Source: UBA1738 sp045538755 (GTDB taxonomy: Bacteria > Bacillota > Clostridia > UBA1381). Taken from it: a stretch of 64,000 bases of DNA. Positions 53,395-61,307 of this stretch are shown one piece after another. How positions within the stretch are numbered: the first letter of the stretch is position 1; each line of letters starts with the position of its first letter. The stretch lies in assembly GCA_045538755.1 (NCBI GenBank), contig JAZQEC010000038.1, positions 54,832 to 118,831 of the forward strand, in the 5' to 3' direction. Made by a program: the position numbers and the translations under genes. The notes under the pieces were generated by a model. That model ran no database searches, had not been told where the DNA came from, and saw only the letters and a list, made by a program, of their open reading frames with translations.

Positions 53395-53477
53395 AAAAAG
53401 ACTGCATACATTTATGCACAGACAAGCTCACCAACGAAGCTTGTATCTGCATAAATATTTATTCGCAGTCTTTTTTT
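53393..53477. terminator. Long bidirectional hairpin between yihY and thrC
   Basis: Outer stem of 13 bp (53393-53405 with 53465-53477, AAAAAAAGACTGC type) and an inner imperfect 18-bp stem (53410-53427 with 53439-53456) make an 85-nt near-palindrome. A and T tracts at the ends suit termination of both convergent transcripts. Confidence 0.8.
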
Positions 53478-53490
53478 GTTTTCTCCAGAA

Positions 53491-54993
53491 TTAACCAATC
53501 TGGAGAAAATCACTTACAACCTGAATCATTTGTTCTTTTTCACACACAGTATTAAAGAGTCTCGGCTTATTTTTAAGCTCTGCTAAAGATTTTGGAATAT
53601 CCATTCCACTCTTCTCGGCTAAATCATCTAAAAGCGCAAACTCGTCTTTTCCTGCAACTGCACCATGTCCTGAAAGAGCAATCAAAACACTTTGATTAAA
53701 CTTAAACGGACTTGCAGTTGATGCAATAACAGTCTTTGTCATATCACCTGTTTGGCTTACATAATTGTCGTAAACCGCCTTTGCAACAGCTGTATGCGTA
53801 TCAATGACATATCCAAAGTCATCACGGCATTTTTTAATTGCTGCCATAGTTTCCTCATCGTCGGCACAGCCTCCGCTGAATATATCCTTGATTTTGGACT
53901 TAATGGCATCATCAACCTCATAACTTCCCTCACTTGAAAGCTTTTGCATCAAGTCGGAAATTACAGCATCGTCGTCATTTGACAAATTGTATAAAAATCT
54001 CTCAAGATTGCTTGAAATCAATATGTCCATAGAAGGCGAGATTGTAGTATGGAAATCTCTGTTTTTATTATAAACACCTGTGTTAATGAAATCAGTAAGT
54101 ACATTGTTCTTGTTTGATGCACAGATGAATCTGTTTACAGGCAAACCCATTTTATAGGCATAATAAGCTGCAAGAATATTACCGAAGTTTCCTGTCGGAA
54201 CGACAATATTAATCTTTTCGCCCATTGTGATTTCATTAGCCTGCAGCATATCAGCATATGCAGAGAAATAATAAACAATTTGCGGAACAAGACGTCCCCA
54301 GTTAATTGAATTTGCACTCGAAAGTTTAAAGTTGTTATTAGCTAAAAGCTCTTTGTAATTCTCGTCGGTAAAAATCTTTTTAACACCATTTTGTGCGTCG
54401 TCAAAGTTACCGAAGACAGCAGCAACACCAACATTGTCACCCTCTTGGGTAACCATCTGAAGTTTTTGAATTTCAGAAACTCCGCTTTCCGGATAGAAAA
54501 CGACAATTCTTGTACCGTTTACATCACGGAATCCTTCCAAAGCAGCCTTTCCGGTGTCACCTGAAGTTGCAACCAAGATTACTACTTCATCTTTTTCACC
54601 GGTTTTTTTCATAGAAGTTGTCAAAAGATGCGGCAAAATCTGAAGCGCCATATCCTTAAAAGCACAGGTAGGGCCATGCCATAATTCAAGAATATACTGG
54701 CTGTCATTCAGTTTGTAGACAGGGGCAATATTGTCAGTTCCGAACTTTTCTTTTGTATATGCACTGTTGATACAATCGTCAAGTTCGGCATCTGTGAAAT
54801 CTGTCAGGTATTTCGACAGAATGACCTTTGCTCTCTGTCTGTAGTTCATACCGATAAGCTCCGAAATTTCGCTGTCGCTCATTTGCGGAATCGTTTCCGG
54901 CACAAACAGTCCGCCTTCTTCTGATAATCCTTGTTTGATTGCCTCGGCAGATGTTATTGATATACTGCTGTTTCGTGTACTTTTGAACTGCAT
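53491..54993 (-). CDS. thrC: Threonine synthase
   Basis: A 500-residue PLP enzyme of the longer threonine-synthase type. The PLP lysine is in HGPTCAFKDMALQ (~115), the phosphate loop in VATSGDTGKAALEGF, and NSINWGRLVPQIVYYF follows. It converts O-phosphohomoserine to threonine. It lies 24 nt after the small P-loop gene in the pgi operon. AAAGGA precedes the ATG. Confidence 0.95.
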   Translation of the reverse strand: MQFKSTRNSSISITSAEAIKQGLSEEGGLFVPETIPQMSDSEISELIGMNYRQRAKVILSKYLTDFTDAELDDCINSAYTKEKFGTDNIAPVYKLNDSQYILELWHGPTCAFKDMALQILPHLLTTSMKKTGEKDEVVILVATSGDTGKAALEGFRDVNGTRIVVFYPESGVSEIQKLQMVTQEGDNVGVAAVFGNFDDAQNGVKKIFTDENYKELLANNNFKLSSANSINWGRLVPQIVYYFSAYADMLQANEITMGEKINIVVPTGNFGNILAAYYAYKMGLPVNRFICASNKNNVLTDFINTGVYNKNRDFHTTISPSMDILISSNLERFLYNLSNDDDAVISDLMQKLSSEGSYEVDDAIKSKIKDIFSGGCADDEETMAAIKKCRDDFGYVIDTHTAVAKAVYDNYVSQTGDMTKTVIASTASPFKFNQSVLIALSGHGAVAGKDEFALLDDLAEKSGMDIPKSLAELKNKPRLFNTVCEKEQMIQVVSDFLQIG

Positions 54994-55017
54994 TTTAGGG
55001 TTTATCCTTTCGAGAAT

Positions 55018-55428
55018 TTATTTTGTGTATTTCTTAATGTATTCAGGAGCAGTTTCTTTATCAACTGAAACTGAAAGCTCAAAATTTATATCAAACTTTT
55101 TGCTTGTTTCATCAAGTTTTGCAAGAAATTCCTCAAAACCATCCAGCGTTTTTACGATTTTAAGTGTTCCGTCAACAAAAATATTTGTAATATCGAAATT
55201 GCCGCTGATTATTCCGCATATAAAGCCTAAAAATTCATCCCATGAGGATATATCAAAATCAGATGTATCAGCCATTCTTGCCTTTGAACTGATATCATAC
55301 ATATTCTGTGAAGTATTATTGCTTATAAATACAACATTACCGTCTGCATTAGAAGCAGCGTGATTTACGTTATCAAGCAACACCTTTGTTTTACCTGTAC
55401 CCTTTGTTCCGATTAGAAGTTCTACCAT
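55018..55428 (-). CDS. Small P-loop ATPase-like protein of unknown function
   Basis: A 136-residue protein with a clear Walker A at the N-terminus (GTKGTGKTK, residues 7-15) and a likely Walker B in ITNIFVDGTLK (~83). No membrane segment; the acidic, lysine-rich second half ends in EYIKKYTK. It is shorter than most P-loop enzymes. AGGAGG precedes the ATG and it is co-transcribed between pgi and thrC. I do not recognise a family with a known role. Confidence 0.72.
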   Translation of the reverse strand: MVELLIGTKGTGKTKVLLDNVNHAASNADGNVVFISNNTSQNMYDISSKARMADTSDFDISSWDEFLGFICGIISGNFDITNIFVDGTLKIVKTLDGFEEFLAKLDETSKKFDINFELSVSVDKETAPEYIKKYTK

Positions 55429-55461
55429 ATCGACTTCCTCCTTTTTAAAATTATTTTTTCT

Positions 55462-56811
55462 TTAGCCTAATCTTTTTTCCAGTTCTTCCTTTTCACTTTC
55501 ATATCCAGGCTTTCCTAAAAGTGCAAACATATTCTTTTTATATGCCTCCACACCCGGCTGATTGAACGGGTTAACACCCAACAGGTATCCGGAAATACCA
55601 CAGGCTTTTTCAAAGAAATAAACCAGCATACCAAAGTTGTAAGCATCCAGTTTTGAAACTGTTACAGAAAGATTTGGTACACCGCCGTCGGTATGAGCAA
55701 GACAAACACCGTCAGATGCCTTTTTATTAACAAAGTCCATTGTCTTGCCTGTCAGGAAGTTGAGTCCGTCAATGTTTTCTGCATCTTCTTCAATTACAAT
55801 ATCTTTAGTCGGTTCATCGACCAGTATTGCAGTTTCAAACAGCATTCTCTGACCTTCCTGTATATATTGACCCATTGAGTGCAAATCTGTTGAAAAATCT
55901 GCAGCCGCCGGGAAAATACCTTTTCCGTCCTTACCTTCCGATTCGCCGTAAAGCTGTTTCCACCATTCAGCAAAATAATGAAGGCTTGGTTCAAAGTTTA
56001 TCATCATTTCTATATTTTTGCCTTTTCTTAAAAGTGCATTTCTGCATACAGCATACTGATAGCATTCATTTTCTGCAAGGTCAGGATTAGAATACAATTC
56101 CTGTGCATCCTTTGCACCCTGCATAATTGCATCAATATCAATTCCTGCTGCAGCAATCGGCAAAAGACCTACCGCAGTTAATACTGAATATCTTCCGCCA
56201 ACATCATCACTTATTACAAAGCTTTCATAACCTTCTTTATCTGCAAGGCTTTTTAATGCTCCACGTTTTGCATCAGTTGTAGCATAAATTCTCTTTCTAG
56301 CTTCATCCTTTCCATACTTTTTCTCCAAAAGTTCACGGAAAATTCTGAAGGCAATGGCAGGTTCTGTTGTTGTGCCTGACTTAGAAATAATATTAACTGA
56401 AAAATCTTTGCCATCAACAGCCTCAATCAAATCTGCCATATAAGATGAACTAATACTGTTGCCTGCATATAGAATTACAGGTCCGTTTCTTTTTTCTTTA
56501 TCTATTACGTTATAAAATGAGTGGCTGAGCATTTCAATAGCAGCTCGTGCACCCAGATATGAGCCGCCAATTCCTATTACAATAAGTATATCGGAATCAT
56601 TTCTGATTTTTTCTGCGGCACTTTTAATTCTTGCGAATTCTTCTTTGTCGTAGTCCGTCGGCAAATTCACCCAGCCAAGGAAATCATTTCCTGCACCTGT
56701 TTTTTCGTGCAACATCTTATGTGCAACAGCTACATATTCCTTCATACCGTCTATTTCGTGTTGCGAAAGAAACGGAGTAGCCTTCTTGTAATCAAAAGTT
56801 AATTTGCTCAC
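55462..56811 (-). CDS. pgi: Glucose-6-phosphate isomerase
   Basis: A 449-residue SIS-fold isomerase interconverting glucose-6-P and fructose-6-P. Signature stretches: IGIGGSYLGARAAIEML (~79), ISKSGTTTEPAIAFR (~142), FSTDLHSMGQYIQEG (~302, containing the second PGI signature region) and NPFNQPGVEAYK near the C-terminus. The start is GTG at 56811; GGAGG lies 9 nt upstream. First gene of the pgi-P-loop-thrC unit. The 56812-57032 gap is AT-rich with no other gene. Confidence 0.96.
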   Translation of the reverse strand: MSKLTFDYKKATPFLSQHEIDGMKEYVAVAHKMLHEKTGAGNDFLGWVNLPTDYDKEEFARIKSAAEKIRNDSDILIVIGIGGSYLGARAAIEMLSHSFYNVIDKEKRNGPVILYAGNSISSSYMADLIEAVDGKDFSVNIISKSGTTTEPAIAFRIFRELLEKKYGKDEARKRIYATTDAKRGALKSLADKEGYESFVISDDVGGRYSVLTAVGLLPIAAAGIDIDAIMQGAKDAQELYSNPDLAENECYQYAVCRNALLRKGKNIEMMINFEPSLHYFAEWWKQLYGESEGKDGKGIFPAAADFSTDLHSMGQYIQEGQRMLFETAILVDEPTKDIVIEEDAENIDGLNFLTGKTMDFVNKKASDGVCLAHTDGGVPNLSVTVSKLDAYNFGMLVYFFEKACGISGYLLGVNPFNQPGVEAYKKNMFALLGKPGYESEKEELEKRLG

Positions 56812-56969
56812 TCTTTAATACCTCCGGATGAATAATATTTCTATTTATTCTATTTTAATACAATTCTTAATATAAATCAAGGCTTTTTTAATATTTATTT
56901 TTAAATTGTCATAAATTCCCTTGCATTTACTTATTTTTACTTTTATTTCAAATAAATTTATAAAAATAT

Positions 56970-56997
56970 TTGCAAAGGGAAAAATATATGTTATAAT
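56970..56997 (+). promoter_or_regulatory. Promoter of smpB
   Basis: TTGCAA at 56970-56975 and TATAAT at 56992-56997, spacer 16 bp. Confidence 0.6.
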
Positions 56998-57032
56998 ATT
57001 TACAATATATTCAAAATTAAGGAGATTTTGGT

Positions 57033-57500
57033 ATGGAAAACACCAAAACTCTTGCCCAGAACAAAAAGGCAAGACATAACTATTTTATAATCGAAACCAT
57101 TGAATGCGGTATTGAACTTTTTGGCACTGAAGTTAAATCTATTAGGCAAGGAAAAGTGAATATTGCTGACGCTTATGCATCAGTAGATAACGGCGAAGTA
57201 TTTATAAAAGGAATGAATATAAGCCCTTATGAACAAGGTAATATATTTAACCGTGATCCGCTGCGTCATAAAAAGCTCCTATTACACAAAAGCGAAATTA
57301 GAAAGCTTATCGGTCAGGTTCAGCAGGACGGTTTTGCTCTCATTCCACTTTCTGTATATTTAAAAGGTTCAAAAGTCAAGATTGCACTAGGAGTATGCAA
57401 AGGTAAAAAGCTCTATGACAAGCGTGCAGACCTTCAGGCAAAAGCTGCAAAACGTAATATGGACAGAGCATTTAAAGAACACAATAGTAAATATCAATAG
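57033..57500 (+). CDS. smpB: SsrA-binding protein SmpB
   Basis: A 155-residue OB-fold protein with NKKARHNYFIIETIECGIELFG at the N-terminus and GTEVKSIRQGKVNIADAYA next, and a basic C-terminal tail (YDKRADLQAKAAKRNMDRAF). It loads tmRNA on stalled ribosomes. AAGGAG precedes the ATG. No ssrA gene is visible beside it; a GC-rich terminator follows directly. Confidence 0.96.
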   Translation: MENTKTLAQNKKARHNYFIIETIECGIELFGTEVKSIRQGKVNIADAYASVDNGEVFIKGMNISPYEQGNIFNRDPLRHKKLLLHKSEIRKLIGQVQQDGFALIPLSVYLKGSKVKIALGVCKGKKLYDKRADLQAKAAKRNMDRAFKEHNSKYQ

Positions 57501-57502
57501 AC

Positions 57503-57528
57503 AAAAAAAGCGGCAATGCCGCTTTTTT
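57503..57528. terminator. Terminator of smpB
   Basis: AAAAAAAGCGGC-AAT-GCCGCTTTTTT, a compact symmetric hairpin that also touches the 3' end of the converging DUF378 gene. Confidence 0.88.
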
Positions 57529-57739
57529 AATGTCTTTCCGGTGGAGTTTTGTCTTTAAACAGCAGTCCTATTGCCCACAGACCTGCAAGACCTACCAGAG
57601 TAAAAATTATTCTTGACATAACAGAACCTTGTCCTCCGAAAAGTGCACCTACTATGTCGAATTTGAATATTCCTATACTTCCCCAGTTTATAGCTCCGAT
57701 AATTACTAAAGTTAATGCAATATTATCAATAGTGTTCAT
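57527..57739 (-). CDS. DUF378 small membrane protein
   Basis: A 70-residue protein with two membrane segments (IALTLVIIGAINWGSIGIF and SRIIFTLVGLAGLWAIGLLF) joined by FDIVGALFGG, the DUF378 pattern. AAAGGAGG precedes the ATG. Function unknown. Confidence 0.88.
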   Translation of the reverse strand: MNTIDNIALTLVIIGAINWGSIGIFKFDIVGALFGGQGSVMSRIIFTLVGLAGLWAIGLLFKDKTPPERH

Positions 57740-57826
57740 TTTAATCCTCCTTTTAAAATTTTATATCATTATTTTACCCCAAACTTTCATATTTATAATT
57801 ATAAATATTTTTTTGTGAGGTGAAAA

Positions 57827-58234
57827 ATGAAAAAAATGTATTTTTTAACACTTTTTCTTATTATAACCATAACTATTGGTTTTTTACTTTATTCAACAGA
57901 TGCAGACACCGTAAACAGAAAATTTTTGTCCTCATATGAAATCAAGACCGATTCTAAGCCGATAGAAATTTCGGAATTTGAAATTCCGAAAAAATTTGAT
58001 AAAATTTATGAAGAATATAATCTTCTTCAGATAGAATCAGGTCTGGACCTTGCACCTTACAAAGGAAGGAAGGCCATTCGCTATACCTATGCTGTAACAA
58101 ATTTTACAGAGGATATGCCTTGTGATGTCCGTGCAACCGTTATTTGCGTTGGCCGTCGACCAGTTGCAGGCGATATCATTTGTCCTGCGCTTGCAGGTTT
58201 CATTAAGCCGCTGAATTTTATGATGCAGTATTAA
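57827..58234 (+). CDS. DUF4830-like exported protein
   Basis: A 135-residue protein with an N-terminal hydrophobic anchor or signal (residues 3-22) and a soluble domain with YNLLQIESGLDLAPYKGRKAIRYTYAV and a late RRPVAGDIICPAL, which I match to DUF4830 from memory. Function unknown. GTGAGGTG precedes the ATG. Its last four bases overlap the end of the converging spoVAC gene. Confidence 0.65.
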   Translation: MKKMYFLTLFLIITITIGFLLYSTDADTVNRKFLSSYEIKTDSKPIEISEFEIPKKFDKIYEEYNLLQIESGLDLAPYKGRKAIRYTYAVTNFTEDMPCDVRATVICVGRRPVAGDIICPALAGFIKPLNFMMQY

Positions 58235-58668
58235 AAAAATGAAGCAATCCAGTACCAGAGTCCGGCAACAAATGCACTTACAACACCATAAACAATCACT
58301 GGGCCTGCTATCGTAAAAATCTTAGCTCCAACGCCCATTACAAGTCCTTCCGTCTTTGCCTCGATTGCCGGCGAGGCAACAGAGTTCGCAAATCCGGTTA
58401 TCGGGACTATCGTGCCGGCTCCTGCGTGCTTTGCAAGCTTTGGATATATATTAAGTCCTGTAAGAAGAACCCCTATAAAAATCAGCGTAACAGACACTGC
58501 ACTTCCTGTCAATTCTTCACCAAGATTAAGCGGCTCATAGAGTGCAAACAAGAGCTGACCTATCGTACATATTGAGCCTCCGAACAAAAATGCTTTTATG
58601 CAGTTTGTAAACAATTTTGATGACGGCGTTTTTTTATCAACAAGTTTTTTATATTCTTTTTTATCCAA
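58231..58668 (-). CDS. spoVAC: Stage V sporulation protein AC
   Basis: A 145-residue membrane protein with about four segments; KNCIKAFLFGG-like start, ICTIGQLL, GLNIYPKLAKHAGAGTIVPITGFANSV and the C-terminal AGPVIVYGVVSAFV are SpoVAC marks. SpoVAC acts as a mechanosensitive channel for dipicolinic acid in spore membranes. The start appears to be TTG at 58668 behind AAAGGA. spoVAD and spoVAE do not follow; the next gene converges. It lies 21 nt after sigE. Confidence 0.92.
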   Translation of the reverse strand: MDKKEYKKLVDKKTPSSKLFTNCIKAFLFGGSICTIGQLLFALYEPLNLGEELTGSAVSVTLIFIGVLLTGLNIYPKLAKHAGAGTIVPITGFANSVASPAIEAKTEGLVMGVGAKIFTIAGPVIVYGVVSAFVAGLWYWIASFF

Positions 58669-58689
58669 AATGAATCAATCCTTTCAAAT

Positions 58690-59394
58690 TTAATTCATTC
58701 TTAATATTTCCTTTTTAAGTCTTTTTATTATTCTTTTTTCAAGACGGGATATATATGACTGAGAAATCCCCATCATATCAGCAACTTCCTTCTGTGTTTT
58801 TTCTCTGCTTCCTGAGAGGCCGAATCTCAATTTCATTATTTCCTGTTCACGTTTTGACAGCTTTTCCATTGCAAGCGACAAAAGCTTTATGTCTACTTCT
58901 TTTTCGATGCTTTGATATGTTACATCATTATCAGTCCCTAAAATGTCAGAAAGTAAGAGTTCATTTCCGTCCCAGTCAACATTTAATGGTTCATCTATCG
59001 ACACCTCGGTCTTCGAATTCTGGTTTTTCCTAAGATACATAAGAATTTCATTTTCTATACACCTTGATGCATACGTTGCAAGCTTTATATTTTTATCAGG
59101 CTTAAAAGTATTTATAGCTTTTATTAAGCCGATTGTTCCGATGGAGATTAAATCTTCAACGTTTATTCCTGTATTTTCAAATTTTCGTGCTATATAAACT
59201 ACAAGACGGAGATTATGCTCAATAAGACTTGCACGGACAGTTTCATCATCGCAAATATGCTCTAAAAGTTCTTCTTCTTCCTGTTTGGAAAGAGGCGGCG
59301 GCAAAACGTCCTGTCCTCCTATATACAGTATTTCGTTTGCATCACCGCATAATCTTGCAAATTTTTCTGTAAGTCCGTCAATTAAAGTAAACAT
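58690..59394 (-). CDS. sigE: RNA polymerase sporulation sigma factor SigE
   Basis: A 234-residue sigma-70 factor very like B. subtilis sigma-E: the ILYIGGQDVLPPPLS segment marks the end of the pro-peptide, which is cut by SpoIIGA, followed by region 2 (NLRLVVYIARKFENTGINVEDLISIGTIGLIKA) and region 4 (QKEVADMMGISQSYISRLEKR). The pro-peptide here is about 21 residues, shorter than in Bacillus. It drives early mother-cell gene expression. Directly downstream of spoIIGA (16 nt). Confidence 0.96.
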   Translation of the reverse strand: MFTLIDGLTEKFARLCGDANEILYIGGQDVLPPPLSKQEEEELLEHICDDETVRASLIEHNLRLVVYIARKFENTGINVEDLISIGTIGLIKAINTFKPDKNIKLATYASRCIENEILMYLRKNQNSKTEVSIDEPLNVDWDGNELLLSDILGTDNDVTYQSIEKEVDIKLLSLAMEKLSKREQEIMKLRFGLSGSREKTQKEVADMMGISQSYISRLEKRIIKRLKKEILRMN

Positions 59395-59410
59395 AGCAAA
59401 ATTTTCCTTT

Positions 59411-60154
59411 CTAAGTCATAACAGAATTTAAAATCAAATGGTCTGAAAAATTATCTTCACAATATCCTAAAACAACACCGTCATAGCGTTTTCCCGATAC
59501 AATCGCAAAATCAAGCTTTATTCCGAATATAGCGCCCGTTTTTCCAAGAGCTGTATATGGTATAAAACAGAAATCCTTTATATCAATCCATTCCATAGCA
59601 GCGCTTATCTTAAATCCGCTCCCGAACAGTTTTTCAAAAACATCAGCTTTTGCCAAAATGACAGGTCTGTCATTATAATGCAGCATATTTCCGCTGTCTA
59701 AAAAACCTTCCTGACTAATTCTTTTATCCTGATAAACCAAAATCACACTTTTCTTTCTTTTTTTTATACCTCGCTTTATTGCCAAAATAGATACATAAAT
59801 CGGCACTAAAAGCAAAAGCCCATACACTGCTTTTAAATTAAAAAAATTAATTGCGCCCGAAAAGACAAATGAGATTGTCAAAAAAGATATCCATGCACTC
59901 ATAAGTTCTTTCACCTTGCATGGCAAAAATACCGCTGATACCATCAAAAGCGGAATCAAAAACCTCGCAGGAGGTGTACAGAGCATTCTGAAATAAGGGA
60001 TAAAAACAAAAACACCCTGCAACCCTCCTATGCAAGTGGATAACAAAAATCGCACATATGGTATTTTTTTAGAATACAATTTGAGGAGTATTAAAAGTAT
60101 TTCTGCATCAAAAGCAAAATTAATTAAAAAAACAATATCGGCATATACTGTCAT
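59411..60154 (-). CDS. spoIIGA: Pro-sigma-E processing peptidase SpoIIGA
   Basis: A 247-residue membrane aspartic protease: five N-terminal membrane segments (~1-135) and a soluble domain with the active-site motif FLDSGNML (~150). The C-terminal half keeps FCFIPYTALGKTGAIFGIK. It is activated by forespore signal SpoIIR and cleaves pro-sigma-E. GGGGAG precedes the ATG. The upstream region carries the spoIIG-type promoter. Confidence 0.93.
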   Translation of the reverse strand: MTVYADIVFLINFAFDAEILLILLKLYSKKIPYVRFLLSTCIGGLQGVFVFIPYFRMLCTPPARFLIPLLMVSAVFLPCKVKELMSAWISFLTISFVFSGAINFFNLKAVYGLLLLVPIYVSILAIKRGIKKRKKSVILVYQDKRISQEGFLDSGNMLHYNDRPVILAKADVFEKLFGSGFKISAAMEWIDIKDFCFIPYTALGKTGAIFGIKLDFAIVSGKRYDGVVLGYCEDNFSDHLILNSVMT

Positions 60155-60189
60155 ACCGTCTGTCTCCCCTTTTGTAAGCTTATGAACTC

Positions 60190-60256
60190 ATTATAACAAA
60201 GCTATACATTATTTCTTGTCAAATACTGCTGTAATATTTTGGCAAGTGTTCGACAA
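60190..60256 (-). promoter_or_regulatory. spoIIG-type promoter with Spo0A boxes
   Basis: Minus strand: -10 TATAAT at 60190-60195 and a perfect -35 TTGACA at 60217-60222, but with a 21-bp spacer. In B. subtilis the spoIIG promoter likewise has near-consensus boxes too far apart (22 bp) and needs Spo0A. A perfect 0A box TTGTCGAA lies at 60249-60256, and TTTGACAA over the -35 is a one-mismatch 0A box, as in the known arrangement. Confidence 0.75.
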
Positions 60257-60274
60257 AATATATTGAATTTGCTA

Positions 60275-60303
60275 TTGAAAAAAAGTCATTTTGGAAGTAT
60301 AAT
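60275..60303 (+). promoter_or_regulatory. Promoter of the DUF1385 gene
   Basis: TTGAAA at 60275-60280 and TATAAT at 60298-60303, spacer 17 bp, diverging from spoIIGA. Confidence 0.7.
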
Positions 60304-60323
60304 ATAATTGAGGTGATTTTTAA

Positions 60324-61307
60324 ATGGCAAAAGAACAACATATAACCTCTATCGGAGGTCAGGCAATTATAGAAGGTGTTATGATGAGAGGCCCGTACAA
60401 AACTGCCATGGCAGTACGCAAGCCTGATAAAGAGATAGAATGTAAGATTGAAGATAATGGAACAAAAAAGCATAATTGTTTTTTTAAGCTTCCTATCGTA
60501 AGAGGTTGCGTTAATTTTATTGCAAGCCTTGTAATCGGAATGAAAGCTCTTATGTTTTCGGCCGAATTTATGGATATTGAAGACGAAGAAGAAACTCAGA
60601 GTAAATTCGATAAATGGCTTGAGGACAAGCTTGGAGACAAAATTAAAGACATTGTGATATATTTTGCAATCGCTCTTTCTCTCGTGCTTAGTATAGCTCT
60701 TTTCATTCTTCTACCTACTGCTATAACTCAAGCACTCGGTTGGATTTTTGAAAAGTTCAGATGGGGTGATTTTGCAACCACTGCTTCATTTATAAGCATT
60801 ACCGAAGGTGTTGTTAAAATGGTAATTTTTCTTACCTATATGTATCTTGTTTCAAAAATGGAAGATATAAAAAGAGTATTTGAATACCACGGTGCAGAGC
60901 ATAAAACTATTGCGTGCTATGAAGCAGGCGAAGATCTTACTGTCGAAAATGTAAAAAAACACACACGCTTTCATCCAAGATGCGGAACAAGTTTTCTGCT
61001 TATCGTAATGGTTGTAAGTATTGCACTCTATGCACTACTTCCTAAATTCGATGAATATACAAAATTTATTCAGCTTCTTTTAAGAATGGGCACTCGGCTT
61101 TTACTTCTGCCGATAGTTGCAGGAATATCTTATGAGTTTATAAAGCTTGCCGGACGCAGTCAGAAAAAGTGTATAAAAATCTTGACAAAACCGGGATTAT
61201 GGCTGCAACGGCTTACCACACGTGAACCGGACGATTCTCAAATAGAAGTTGCGATTGCTTCTATGAAAGCAGTTATTCCGGAAAATAAGGAATCAGATAA
61301 ATGGTAA
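60324..61307 (+). CDS. yqhQ: DUF1385 (YqhQ) membrane protein
   Basis: A 327-residue membrane protein: the family opening SIGGQAIIEGVMMRGP, RGCVNFIASLVIG, then about five membrane segments and the central YHGAEHKTIACYEAGEDLTVENVKKHTRFHPRCGTSFL. Conserved His and Cys residues in that stretch suggest a metal site. Function unknown. GAGGTG precedes the ATG. It overlaps prmC by 7 bases; the two are neighbours in many Firmicutes. Confidence 0.92.
   Translation: MAKEQHITSIGGQAIIEGVMMRGPYKTAMAVRKPDKEIECKIEDNGTKKHNCFFKLPIVRGCVNFIASLVIGMKALMFSAEFMDIEDEEETQSKFDKWLEDKLGDKIKDIVIYFAIALSLVLSIALFILLPTAITQALGWIFEKFRWGDFATTASFISITEGVVKMVIFLTYMYLVSKMEDIKRVFEYHGAEHKTIACYEAGEDLTVENVKKHTRFHPRCGTSFLLIVMVVSIALYALLPKFDEYTKFIQLLLRMGTRLLLLPIVAGISYEFIKLAGRSQKKCIKILTKPGLWLQRLTTREPDDSQIEVAIASMKAVIPENKESDKW

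Noticed and set aside
57500..57830. tmRNA (ssrA) next to smpB
   Set aside because: The sequence after smpB is a terminator and small protein genes; no tRNA-like ends or tag reading frame were seen.
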